Shown here one piece after another: positions 38,034 to 48,150 of a stretch of 64,000 nt of DNA (position 1 is its first letter; each line of letters starts with the position of its first letter). A model generated the notes under the pieces. The model saw only the letters and a list, made by a program, of their open reading frames with translations, was not told the DNA's origin and ran no database searches. This DNA comes from Yersinia thracica. GTDB lineage: Bacteria; Pseudomonadota; Gammaproteobacteria; Enterobacterales; Enterobacteriaceae. The translations under genes were made by a program, and so were the position numbers. The stretch spans positions 82,610 through 146,609 of the forward strand of contig NZ_CABHXX010000110.1 of assembly GCF_902170565.1 (NCBI RefSeq), read 5' to 3'.

Positions 38034-38062
38034 AAAAACCCGGTGTCTCACCGGGTTTTTTT
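38034..38062 (+). terminator. rpsI terminator
   Basis: AAAACCCGGTG, loop TCT, CACCGGGTTTT followed by TTT at 38060-38062: a canonical intrinsic terminator 32 bases after rpsI. Confidence 0.92.
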
Positions 38063-38395
38063 ATTTGTTTGAAGCAAGATAAATCGCTAAAAATCCCCTT
38101 CCGCTATTTTATTCATTATATTTTTGCCGCTAAACCGTTGTCAGATAAACAATTCTTTATGAAATCGCAGCACCATCCCCACAAAACATGCAAAATCTGG
38201 TAAACTATCACTCACTTTTGTGCCTGTTCGGCGAACTGTTGGCGTCCGTGTATCTCCCTGGCTGAATTATTTTCTCGACCAAGGCTTATTTACGGCAGCA
38301 ACGACCTTGATTGCGAACCGGCGGTAAAACGACTCAGGATAGCAACGTCACCGTGGGCTATTCGCATTGTTTTCTAGATAATCTTGGAGGTTTTC
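38063..38395 (+). promoter_or_regulatory. sspA upstream region
   Basis: A 333-base non-coding gap before sspA. TAAACT near 38202 could be a -10, but no convincing -35 was found. No repeat or gene was seen. Confidence 0.35.
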
Positions 38396-39037
38396 ATGGC
38401 TGTCGCTGCCAACAAACGTTCGGTAATGACGCTGTTTTCCGGCCCGACCGACATTTTTAGCCATCAAGTACGCATCGTACTGGCGGAGAAAGGTGTCAGT
38501 GTTGAGATTGAGCAGGTTGAAGCTGATAATCTGCCGCAGGATCTGATTGACCTCAATCCCTACCAGACCGTCCCTACCTTGGTTGATCGCGAGCTGACGC
38601 TGTATGAATCCCGCATCATCATGGAGTATTTGGATGAGCGTTTTCCTCACCCGCCATTGATGCCGGTCTACCCTGTAGCACGTGGTAGCAGCCGTTTGAT
38701 GATGAACCGCATTGAGCAGGATTGGTATTCACTACTGGCGAAAATTCAGAAAGGCAATGCGCAAGAAGCAGATGCGGCTCGTAAGCAATTACGTGAAGAA
38801 CTGCTGACGATTGCGCCAGTGTTTAATGAAATGCCTTTCTTTATGAGCGAAGAGTTCAGCCTGGTCGATTGTTATCTGGCTCCTCTGCTGTGGCGTTTAC
38901 CAGAATTAGGTATTGAATTTACTGGCGCGGGTTCTAAAGAGCTGAAAGGCTATATGACACGTGTGTTTGAGCGTGATGCATTCCTGGCTTCTTTGACTGA
39001 AGCTGAACGTGAAATGCGCCTGCAAACCCGGGGTTAA
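38396..39037 (+). CDS. sspA: Stringent starvation protein A
   Basis: A 213-residue GST-fold protein that binds RNA polymerase and tunes stationary-phase and acid-tolerance genes, and virulence in Yersinia. GST N-domain with TLFSGPTDIFSHQVRIVLAE and NPYQTVPTLV; no catalytic GST residue is expected. ATG 38396 (MAVAANKRSV) follows TTGGAGGTTTTC; the frame opens four codons earlier. Confidence 0.96.
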   Translation: MAVAANKRSVMTLFSGPTDIFSHQVRIVLAEKGVSVEIEQVEADNLPQDLIDLNPYQTVPTLVDRELTLYESRIIMEYLDERFPHPPLMPVYPVARGSSRLMMNRIEQDWYSLLAKIQKGNAQEADAARKQLREELLTIAPVFNEMPFFMSEEFSLVDCYLAPLLWRLPELGIEFTGAGSKELKGYMTRVFERDAFLASLTEAEREMRLQTRG

Positions 39038-39041
39038 TTTT

Positions 39042-39557
39042 ATGGCGACGTCTGGTATGACTCCGCGCCGTCCTTACTTGTTGCGCGCATTCTATGAGTG
39101 GTTGATTGATAATCAACTGACTCCACATTTGGTCGTGGATGTTACCCGGCCGGGTGTTTCGGTGCCAATGGAGTTTGCCCGTGATGGGCAAATTGTATTG
39201 AATGTGGCGCCGCGTGCAGTAGGGAATCTGGAATTGGGTAATGAGGAAGTGAGTTTCAATGCCCGTTTTGGTGGTATTCCCCGCGAAGTGACTGTCCCTA
39301 TGGGGGCGGTGATGGCAATCTATGCGCGTGAAAATGGTTCCGGCACTATGTTTGAACCTGAAGAAGCTTACGATTCTGATGCTGATGGCAATTTTGTCGG
39401 CATGGAAGAAGAAGATAACGAGGCTGCGCCGACGGAAAACTTGATGTTGGTAACGGATGATACTCAAGCGCCTCACAGCGAGAGTAACTCACCGGATGAT
39501 GAGCCGCCGCAACCGCCACGCAGCGGTGGTCGCCCAGCATTGCGGGTTGTTAAGTAG
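39042..39557 (+). CDS. sspB: ClpXP protease specificity-enhancing factor SspB
   Basis: A 171-residue adaptor that brings ssrA-tagged proteins to ClpXP. The N-terminal dimer domain starts TPRRPYLLRAFYEW; an acidic disordered linker from about 112 leads to the ClpX-binding tail RPALRVVK. ATG 39042 begins 4 bases after the sspA stop. Confidence 0.96.
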   Translation: MATSGMTPRRPYLLRAFYEWLIDNQLTPHLVVDVTRPGVSVPMEFARDGQIVLNVAPRAVGNLELGNEEVSFNARFGGIPREVTVPMGAVMAIYARENGSGTMFEPEEAYDSDADGNFVGMEEEDNEAAPTENLMLVTDDTQAPHSESNSPDDEPPQPPRSGGRPALRVVK

Positions 39558-39581
39558 TCTTTTTATTTCTCGAGCAAATGT

Positions 39582-39613
39582 ATAATCAGGGCGGCTTTGG
39601 CCGCCCTGATTAT
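39582..39613 (+). terminator. sspAB terminator
   Basis: A perfect 14-base stem (39582-39595 with 39600-39613) around a TTTG loop, 25 bases after sspB. Rich in GC at the top; T-run short. Confidence 0.8.
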
Positions 39614-39643
39614 TTCTGCCAATTATATTGGTCATAGCCAAAA

Positions 39644-40129
39644 TTAAGATAACTTTTTCAGCTCGGCCAGGCAGCTATCACGCTGGCTCATCATGTCACT
39701 ATTTCTGATGGTTGACAGGGTGTGAGTCGCGCGTTGCTGGAAACTGGCTTTCGCCGCGCTATCTTTAGCATCGGCTGGCGCAGTACAAATCTCTGACAAA
39801 GTGAGTGTTTTACTGTTGCTTACTGCTTTGAGTACCGCGGCTGGGTTGTAAATTAGCGCGGAAGATAGGGCAGATTTCACCCCCGCAGTGAAACTTGCAT
39901 TGCCGGCATCTGCTAATTTAGGAGCCATGGCAATCCAGTTATCATCACCCAGTTTGATATTATTCTCTACAGCAGGTAATTGCCCCGCTTTTGCTAATTC
40001 AGCCACCACTGCGCGAGCGCCTCGCGCCTCAATATTGTAGCCAACTTCTTGATAATTAAGTGACATCGCTAATGTACTGCCACTAATAGCCAGCAAGCCG
40101 CCAGCAATGAAAAGTAAGTGAGATTTCAT
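39644..40129 (-). CDS. Unrecognised secreted protein
   Basis: A 161-residue protein of unknown function. Residues 1-21 (KSHLLFIAGGLLAISGSTLA) form a clear signal peptide; the mature part is alanine-rich and helical, with two cysteines (SEICTAPAD and RDSCLAELKKL) that could form a disulfide in the periplasm. ATG 40129 is chosen because AAGGAT lies about 9 bases upstream. It stands alone between the sspAB terminator and the gltD terminator, on the opposite strand to sspAB. Codon use resembles its neighbours. No function is claimed. Confidence 0.75.
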   Translation of the reverse strand: MKSHLLFIAGGLLAISGSTLAMSLNYQEVGYNIEARGARAVVAELAKAGQLPAVENNIKLGDDNWIAMAPKLADAGNASFTAGVKSALSSALIYNPAAVLKAVSNSKTLTLSEICTAPADAKDSAAKASFQQRATHTLSTIRNSDMMSQRDSCLAELKKLS

Positions 40130-40314
40130 AACAGATGATCCTTTCTTTAAAACAAGGCGTAACAACATATGCAGACCAGTGAAATTGGCTCATAAAGTAT
40201 TAATCAATATGAACTCGGCCTTTACTATAGCGCTTTAGGCATAAAATGCTGCAAATAAGGCTGCTGAGATTGTTACAAAATCTTGAGTAAGTGGGGATAT
40301 GCAGTAGAAAATAG

Positions 40315-40342
40315 CAATAAAAAGGGCTGGATAACCAGCCCT
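40315..40342 (-). terminator. gltBD terminator
   Basis: Minus-strand stem AGGGCTGG (40342-40335), loop TTAT, CCAGCCCT (40330-40323), then TTTTATTG. Located 27 bases after gltD. Confidence 0.88.
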
Positions 40343-40368
40343 CTACTTCTTGGGTATGATACTAACTA

Positions 40369-41796
<1,428 letters not shown>

Positions 41797-44700
41797 TTAC
41801 TGCGCTTGAACCCGCAACTCAGCGGCGGTTCGGCTACGGTGGCCCAACAGTGCTTTCACATCGCTGGATTTCGGTTTAACCAAAGCAAACTTGGTCACCC
41901 ATTCCGGCCAGTTAGCCAGAATCTCTTCACCACGGCTAGAACCTGTCAACTGAACATGTTCAGTAATCAGGCCGCGCAGATGCTCTTCATGGATTGCCAG
42001 TTGGTCGACATCGAGAACTTCGACCAGCTCAGGGTTAACACGTTTACGGAATTCACCATCTTCATCAAGGACATAAGCGAAACCACCGGTCATACCGGCC
42101 CCGAAGTTAATCCCGGTACGGCCCAGTACGCAGACAATCCCGCCGGTCATATATTCACAACCGTTATCACCGATACCTTCAACTACGGTAATCGCACCGG
42201 AGTTACGCACGGCAAAACGCTCACCGGCTCGGCCTGCGGCGAACAATTTGCCGCCCGTGGCACCATACAGACAGGTATTGCCGACAATGCTGGCTTCATG
42301 GCTGCGGAAGTTGGAACCCACCGGAGGGCGCACTGCGATGCGGCCACCGGCCATGCCTTTACCGACATAATCGTTGGCATCGCCCGTCAGGGTCAGCTCG
42401 ACGCCACCGGCATTCCACACCCCGAAGCTCTGACCGGCAGTACCGGAGAAGTAAGCTTTGATAGGGTCAGTTGCCAGGCCTTGGTCGCCATGTTTGGTGG
42501 CAATCGCGCCGGACAATGCCGCGCCCACCGAGCGGTCGGTGTTGCGGATATCAAAGTAAAACGTCTTGCTGTGTTTAGCTTCAATGTGCGGTTCAGCTTG
42601 TGCCAGCAACTCTTTGTTCAATAAGCCTTTATCAAACGGAGGGTTACTTTCGGTGCAATACAGTGCTTTACCCGGATGTGGCGTAGCTGTTTTCAGCATT
42701 GGCGACAAATCCAGCTTGTTCTGTTTGGCGGAGATGCCATCAAGTTCCAGCAGCATGTCAGTACGGCCAATTAAATCAACCAGTTGGCTGACACCCAGCT
42801 CTGCCATGATTTCACGGGTTTCACGGGCGATAAACTGGAAGTAGTTCACCACACGCTCAGGTAGGCCGTGATAATGGTCACGACGCAATTTCTCATCTTG
42901 GGTGGCAACGCCAGTCGCACAGTTATTCAGGTGGCAAATGCGTAAGTATTTACAACCCAGCGCTACCATAGGGCCAGTACCGAAGCCGAAGCTTTCCGCA
43001 CCCAAAATCGCTGCTTTAACAATGTCGACACCGGTTTTTAGGCCGCCATCCACTTGCAGACGGATTTTATGGCGCAGACCATTGGCAACTAGTGCTTGCT
43101 GAGTCTCCACCAGCCCCAGTTCCCACGGACAGCCAGCATATTTCACCGAAGACAGTGGGCTGGCACCGGTACCGCCGTCGTAACCGGCGATAGTAATCAA
43201 ATCGGCATAAGCTTTCGCCACACCGGTGGCAATGGTGCCGACACCCGGCTCAGAAACCAGTTTCACTGAAATCAGGGCTTTCGGATTGACCTGTTTCAAA
43301 TCGAAAATCAGCTGCGCCAAGTCTTCGATTGAGTAAATATCATGGTGCGGCGGTGGGGAAATTAAGGTCACACCCGGCACCGAGTAGCGAAGTTTAGCGA
43401 TATACGGCGTGACTTTATCACCCGGTAATTGGCCGCCTTCGCCCGGTTTTGCTCCTTGCGCCACTTTGATCTGGATAACATCGGCATTCACCAAATACGC
43501 CGGTGTGACACCGAAACGGCCAGAAGCCACCTGCTTGATACGGGACACTTTATTAGTGCCGTAACGCGCGGGGTCTTCACCGCCCTCACCGGAGTTAGAG
43601 AACCCGCCGAGGCTGTTCATGGCGATGGCGAGTGATTCATGGGCTTCCGGGCTGAGTGCGCCGATGGACATGGCGGCAGTATCAAAGCGCTTAAACAGAG
43701 ATTCAGCCGGTTCAACCTGATCGACAGGAATTGGCGTGCCTTGCGGTTTGATGGCCAACAGATCGCGCAGCGTGGCGATTGGGCGCTCATTCACCAGCTT
43801 GGCATAAATCTGATAATCACTGTATTCGCCGCTGTGAACTGCGGTTTGTAAGGTGCTGACCACATCCGGGTTATACGCATGGTATTCGCCGTTATGGACG
43901 AATTTCAGTAATCCGCCTTGATCCAGCGGTTTGCGTTTCAGCCAGGCGCGTTTGGACAGATTCTGTAAATCCTGTTGGAAATCACTGAAACTGGCCCCGC
44001 CAATGCGGCTAACCACACCCTGGAAGCAGAGGTCGGACAGGTCGCGGTGCAAGCCAACGGCTTCAAACAGTTTGGCGCAGCGGTAAGAGGCGACGGTTGA
44101 AATGCCCATTTTGGACATGATTTTGTACAGCCCTTTATTGATGCCGTTGCGATAGTTGAGCATCACATCGCGATACTTTTTATCAATCGCCTGGCTATCA
44201 ACTAATTTAGCCAATGATTCATAAGCTAAATAAGGGTAAATCGCTGTCGCACCAAAACCGAGCAGCACTGCAAAGTGGTGCGGGTCACGGGCGCTGGCGG
44301 TTTCAACAATAATGTTGGCGTCGCAGCGCAGATTTTTTTCGACTAAGCGAGTCTGAATCGCGCCGACCGCCATTGGGGCCGGTACTGGCAGGCGGTCAGG
44401 GGCGATAGCACGGTCTGACAGCACCAACATCACGGCACCATCACGCACTTTGCGCTCAGCCTCTTCGCACAAGGCCAGCACCGCTTGTTCCAAATCCGTT
44501 TCAGCCGGGTTAAAGGTCAGATCCAGCCGATCAGCGCGGTAATGTTCCCCTTCCAAGGTGGTTAACTGCTGGAAATCGGAGAACAGCAAAATAGGCGATT
44601 TAAAGCTCAGACGGTGCGCCTGACCTTCGGCTTCGCAAAAGACGTTCATTTCACGGCCAATACTGGTCGCCAGTGACATAACATGCGCTTCACGCAGCGG

Positions 44701-46257
44701 GTCGATTGGCGGGTTAGTGACCTGCGCAAACTGCTGGCGGAAGTAATCGTAAATAATACGCGGGCCGCTGGAAAGCACGGCAAACGGGGTGTCATCACCC
44801 ATTGAGCCGGTGGCTTCCTGACCAATTTCACCCAATACGCGGATGACTTGGTCCAGTTCTTCGCTGCTGTAACCAAACTGCTTCTGATAGGTTTCCAGTG
44901 TCGAATCATCTAACTGGCGGCTACCCACCTGATCTTCCGGCAGATCTTCAAACGGCACCAGGCGCTTAACGTTCTTTTCCATCCACTCTTTATAAGGGTG
45001 GCGGCTTTTCAGGTCGTTATCCGTTTCGGCGGAATGCAAAATTTTACCGCTGCGGGTGTCAATCACCATCAGTTCACCGGGGCCGACACGGCCTTTTTCG
45101 ATCACTTCATCGGGCTGGTAATCCCAGATACCGACTTCAGAGGCACAGGTGATGAGTTTATCTTTGGTGATGACATAGCGCGCAGGGCGTAGGCCATTAC
45201 GGTCAAGGTTACAGGCGGCGTAGCGGCCATCTGACATCACAATCCCGGCAGGGCCATCCCATGGCTCCATATGCATGGAGTTGAAGTCAAAGAAGGCGCG
45301 CAGGTCGGTATCCATATCCGGGTTGTTCTGCCAGGCCGGCGGCACTAACAGACGCATAGCACGGATCAAATCCATCCCGCCGCTGAGGAACAGCTCCAGC
45401 ATGTTATCCAGTGAACTGGAGTCCGAGCCGGTCTCATTGACGAAAGGGGCCGCATCCTGCAAATCAGGGATTAATGGCGTTTTAAATTTGTAAGCCCGCG
45501 CCCGCGCCCATTGGCGGTTACCGGCGATGGTGTTGATTTCGCCGTTGTGCGCCAGATAGCGGAACGGCTGAGCCAGTGGCCAGCGCGGCACAGTGTTAGT
45601 CGAGAAGCGCTGGTGGAACAGGCAGATAGCCGATTCCATGCGCAGGTCAGCCAAATCCAGATAAAAACGCGGCAGATCCGCAGGCATACATAAGCCTTTG
45701 TAGATCGTGACCAAGTTAGAGAAACTACAAACGTAGAAGTCTTTGTCGTTTGCAATGCGCTTCTCAATACGGCGACGCGCGACAAACAGGCGGCGTTCCA
45801 TATCACGTGGACGCCAGCCAGCAGGGGCGTTCACAAAAATTTGTTCAATCCGAGGCAGGGAGGAGAGAGCGATTTCACCAAGAACATCCGGGTTGGTCGG
45901 CACTTCACGCCAGCCGATAATCGACAGCGTTTCGTTTTGCAATTCTTCTTCTACAATGCGGCGGCTTGCCTTGGCGAGTTCTTCGTCCTGACTGAGAAAT
46001 ATCATGCCGACGGCATAGTTTTTGGCCAAACGCCATCCGCGTTCTTCAGCGACCATCCGGAAAAAACGATCCGGTTTTTGTAATAGCAGACCACAACCGT
46101 CGCCGGTCTTACCATCAGCAAGGATCGCGCCACGGTGTTGCATTCGGGCCAGTGCGTGTATAGCGGTACGCACGACCTTATGGCTAGGTTCGCCTTCTAT
46201 GTGGGCGATTAGGCCGAAACCACAGTTGTCCCTCTCAAGGGATTTATCGTACAACAT
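41797..46257 (-). CDS. gltB: Glutamate synthase large subunit
   Basis: A 1486-residue enzyme making glutamate from glutamine and 2-oxoglutarate. An 11-residue propeptide (MLYDKSLERDN) precedes the catalytic cysteine of CGFGLIAH; the FMN-binding synthase domain spans about 800-1200 (GGTGASPLSSVK), the 3Fe-4S cysteines are in CKYLRICHLNNCATG, and the GXGXG beta-helix is C-terminal. ATG 46257 is set by GGGAGG 9 bases upstream and the family N-terminus; the frame runs 50 codons further upstream without function. Confidence 0.97.
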   Translation of the reverse strand: MLYDKSLERDNCGFGLIAHIEGEPSHKVVRTAIHALARMQHRGAILADGKTGDGCGLLLQKPDRFFRMVAEERGWRLAKNYAVGMIFLSQDEELAKASRRIVEEELQNETLSIIGWREVPTNPDVLGEIALSSLPRIEQIFVNAPAGWRPRDMERRLFVARRRIEKRIANDKDFYVCSFSNLVTIYKGLCMPADLPRFYLDLADLRMESAICLFHQRFSTNTVPRWPLAQPFRYLAHNGEINTIAGNRQWARARAYKFKTPLIPDLQDAAPFVNETGSDSSSLDNMLELFLSGGMDLIRAMRLLVPPAWQNNPDMDTDLRAFFDFNSMHMEPWDGPAGIVMSDGRYAACNLDRNGLRPARYVITKDKLITCASEVGIWDYQPDEVIEKGRVGPGELMVIDTRSGKILHSAETDNDLKSRHPYKEWMEKNVKRLVPFEDLPEDQVGSRQLDDSTLETYQKQFGYSSEELDQVIRVLGEIGQEATGSMGDDTPFAVLSSGPRIIYDYFRQQFAQVTNPPIDPLREAHVMSLATSIGREMNVFCEAEGQAHRLSFKSPILLFSDFQQLTTLEGEHYRADRLDLTFNPAETDLEQAVLALCEEAERKVRDGAVMLVLSDRAIAPDRLPVPAPMAVGAIQTRLVEKNLRCDANIIVETASARDPHHFAVLLGFGATAIYPYLAYESLAKLVDSQAIDKKYRDVMLNYRNGINKGLYKIMSKMGISTVASYRCAKLFEAVGLHRDLSDLCFQGVVSRIGGASFSDFQQDLQNLSKRAWLKRKPLDQGGLLKFVHNGEYHAYNPDVVSTLQTAVHSGEYSDYQIYAKLVNERPIATLRDLLAIKPQGTPIPVDQVEPAESLFKRFDTAAMSIGALSPEAHESLAIAMNSLGGFSNSGEGGEDPARYGTNKVSRIKQVASGRFGVTPAYLVNADVIQIKVAQGAKPGEGGQLPGDKVTPYIAKLRYSVPGVTLISPPPHHDIYSIEDLAQLIFDLKQVNPKALISVKLVSEPGVGTIATGVAKAYADLITIAGYDGGTGASPLSSVKYAGCPWELGLVETQQALVANGLRHKIRLQVDGGLKTGVDIVKAAILGAESFGFGTGPMVALGCKYLRICHLNNCATGVATQDEKLRRDHYHGLPERVVNYFQFIARETREIMAELGVSQLVDLIGRTDMLLELDGISAKQNKLDLSPMLKTATPHPGKALYCTESNPPFDKGLLNKELLAQAEPHIEAKHSKTFYFDIRNTDRSVGAALSGAIATKHGDQGLATDPIKAYFSGTAGQSFGVWNAGGVELTLTGDANDYVGKGMAGGRIAVRPPVGSNFRSHEASIVGNTCLYGATGGKLFAAGRAGERFAVRNSGAITVVEGIGDNGCEYMTGGIVCVLGRTGINFGAGMTGGFAYVLDEDGEFRKRVNPELVEVLDVDQLAIHEEHLRGLITEHVQLTGSSRGEEILANWPEWVTKFALVKPKSSDVKALLGHRSRTAAELRVQAQ

Positions 46258-46954
46258 ATCAGTGAACCTCCCCAGGCTCTGCGAGACTCCCACAAACCGA
46301 CTCCAGAAGGACATATTGGCATCAGACGGGGTGGGCTGACAGCCGCGTATTTTGCGACAAATCTGCTTTTCCGCCCTCCGGCAATGGCCTCTTGTGACGG
46401 TTCTCACAAGTGGTATAAGACTTGTTTTAAGAGGGAGTCTTAAATTACTGCATAATTATGACTAGACGTTTGCCCGTCTAGAAAGCTTCCAGCGGACTTC
46501 CAACTTAGCGAGAAAGAATACTCAGGTCAAATATAGGCTTAAGATATATCGTTAATGTAATAAGTGGGTTTATCGTAATGATAAATATAAATTTATTGGT
46601 GTTTTTACCCTGCTCAATGCGCCATGGGGTAGCTACTAAAGTGTGAGCTGTCTCACTATAGTGCAATCGACAAATCGCTGCACCATGCTAGTGCTGGTGG
46701 GGATTATAGAATGATAAACTGGATTTAATATATTTTCTGGTGTTTAAAACTATTTTTCATTGAATTGTAACAGAAGCGCTAAGGGCTTGGTGGAAATAAG
46801 AAAATTTAATCATCGGTCAAGTGATTTTATTTGCGTTTATAGTGAATGGTTATGCGCAGCTGCACCCAAGGGCTTGGGAGTTGATCTCTGTCATCGCGAA
46901 TGACATCGCTAGCGGGTAGCCTAAAGCTCTTTTTTGACAGGCAGTGCCAAGATT
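46258..46954. promoter_or_regulatory. Divergent gltB-yhcC intergenic region
   Basis: About 700 AT-rich bases with no supported gene. A perfect hairpin CTAGACG (46462-46468) with CGTCTAG (46475-46481) lies about 205 bases before gltB. gltBD of E. coli has a long control region bound by Lrp and IHF; such sites are expected here but not identifiable by eye. Confidence 0.5.
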
Positions 46955-47857
46955 ATGCAGTTGCAGCGATTAGTCAATATGTTTGGTGCGGATTTACAGC
47001 GCCGCTATGGTGAAAAAATTCATAAACTCACGCTACACGGCGGGTTTAGCTGCCCTAATCGTGATGGAACTCTGGGGCGCGGCGGCTGTACTTTTTGCAA
47101 TGTGGCCTCATTTGCCGACGAACAAATGCAGCAGCAGGGCATCGCGCAGCAATTGGCGGAGCAAGCTAAAAAAGCCAATCGGGCAAAACGCTACCTGGCC
47201 TACTTCCAGGCCTATACCAGTACTTATGCAGAGGTCAATGCGCTGGCGGCGATGTATGAGCAAGCTTTGGCTGAAACTGACATTGTGGGTTTGTGTGTCG
47301 GTACTCGGCCCGATTGTGTGCCGGACGCGGTGTTGGATTTATTGAGTCGTTATCATCAGCAAGGTTATGAGGTTTGGCTGGAGTTAGGGCTACAAACCGC
47401 GAATGATAAAACCCTCAAACGTATTAACCGTGGCCATGATTTTGCTTGTTACCAGCAAACCGCCCGCCGTGCTCGTGCCCGAGGGCTGAAAGTGTGCTGT
47501 CATTTGATTGTTGGCTTGCCCGGTGAGAATCAGGCGCAATGCATGGAAACTCTGGAGAAAGTGGTGGCGACTGGCATTGATGGGATAAAACTGCACCCGC
47601 TGCATATTGTGGAGGGCAGTATCATGGCCAAAGCCTGGCGGGCGGGGCGTTTGCCCGAACTGGCACTGGAAGATTATGTGCTTACCGCCGGTGAAATGAT
47701 TCGCCATACCCCCGCCGAAATTGTCTACCACCGGATTTCTGCCAGTGCCCGCAGGCCAACCCTGCTGGCACCATTGTGGTGCGCGAACCGCTGGACTGGC
47801 ATGAATGAGTTGAATAATTATATGCTGGCCCATGGCGGGCAGGCCTCTGCTTTATGA
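46955..47857 (+). CDS. yhcC: Radical SAM protein YhcC
   Basis: A 300-residue TIGR01212-family radical SAM protein of unknown reaction. The iron-sulfur cysteines are in SCPNRDG and GGCTFCNVASF (about residues 26-45); the TIM-barrel core shows LELGLQT and LIVGLPGE. ATG 46955 (MQLQRLVNMFG) matches E. coli; a TTG seven codons earlier is unlikely. In enteric genomes it also lies between gltB and arcB. Confidence 0.94.
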   Translation: MQLQRLVNMFGADLQRRYGEKIHKLTLHGGFSCPNRDGTLGRGGCTFCNVASFADEQMQQQGIAQQLAEQAKKANRAKRYLAYFQAYTSTYAEVNALAAMYEQALAETDIVGLCVGTRPDCVPDAVLDLLSRYHQQGYEVWLELGLQTANDKTLKRINRGHDFACYQQTARRARARGLKVCCHLIVGLPGENQAQCMETLEKVVATGIDGIKLHPLHIVEGSIMAKAWRAGRLPELALEDYVLTAGEMIRHTPAEIVYHRISASARRPTLLAPLWCANRWTGMNELNNYMLAHGGQASAL

Positions 47858-48150
47858 CCGGCTACTGCGCGTCGCCATACTGAGATTGTGCAGTGCTCAA
47901 AATCCTCACGTACTGCGTGTACGCTCCGGTTTTTCCGCGCTGTACGCACTCAGTCTGGCTTAGCTCGCTACGCCGTAAGTTTTGACCCCCACCCTATTTT
48001 GGCTATGCCTACCGTTTATTGGCAGATAATCAGTTTGTTTCCCAAAATCTCACCGTGATTTGCAATCTTTTGCACACTTCTAAGCAAGCCATCTTATCTC
48101 TTGCTCGTTTTGCGGTATGATCTATCAGATAAACACAGACAGGGGTTGCT
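47858..48150. other. yhcC-arcB intergenic repeat-like segment
   Basis: A stretch AATCCTCACGTACTGCGTG (47911-47929) with the short stem CGTAC/GTACG (47919-47933), and a second ACGCACTCAG block, resembles dispersed intergenic repeats. No gene. An arcB promoter should lie in 48040-48140. Confidence 0.4.

Noticed and set aside
46258..46407. 50-codon N-terminal extension of gltB
   Set aside because: GltB needs its short propeptide before the catalytic cysteine; the ribosome site at 46257 decides.
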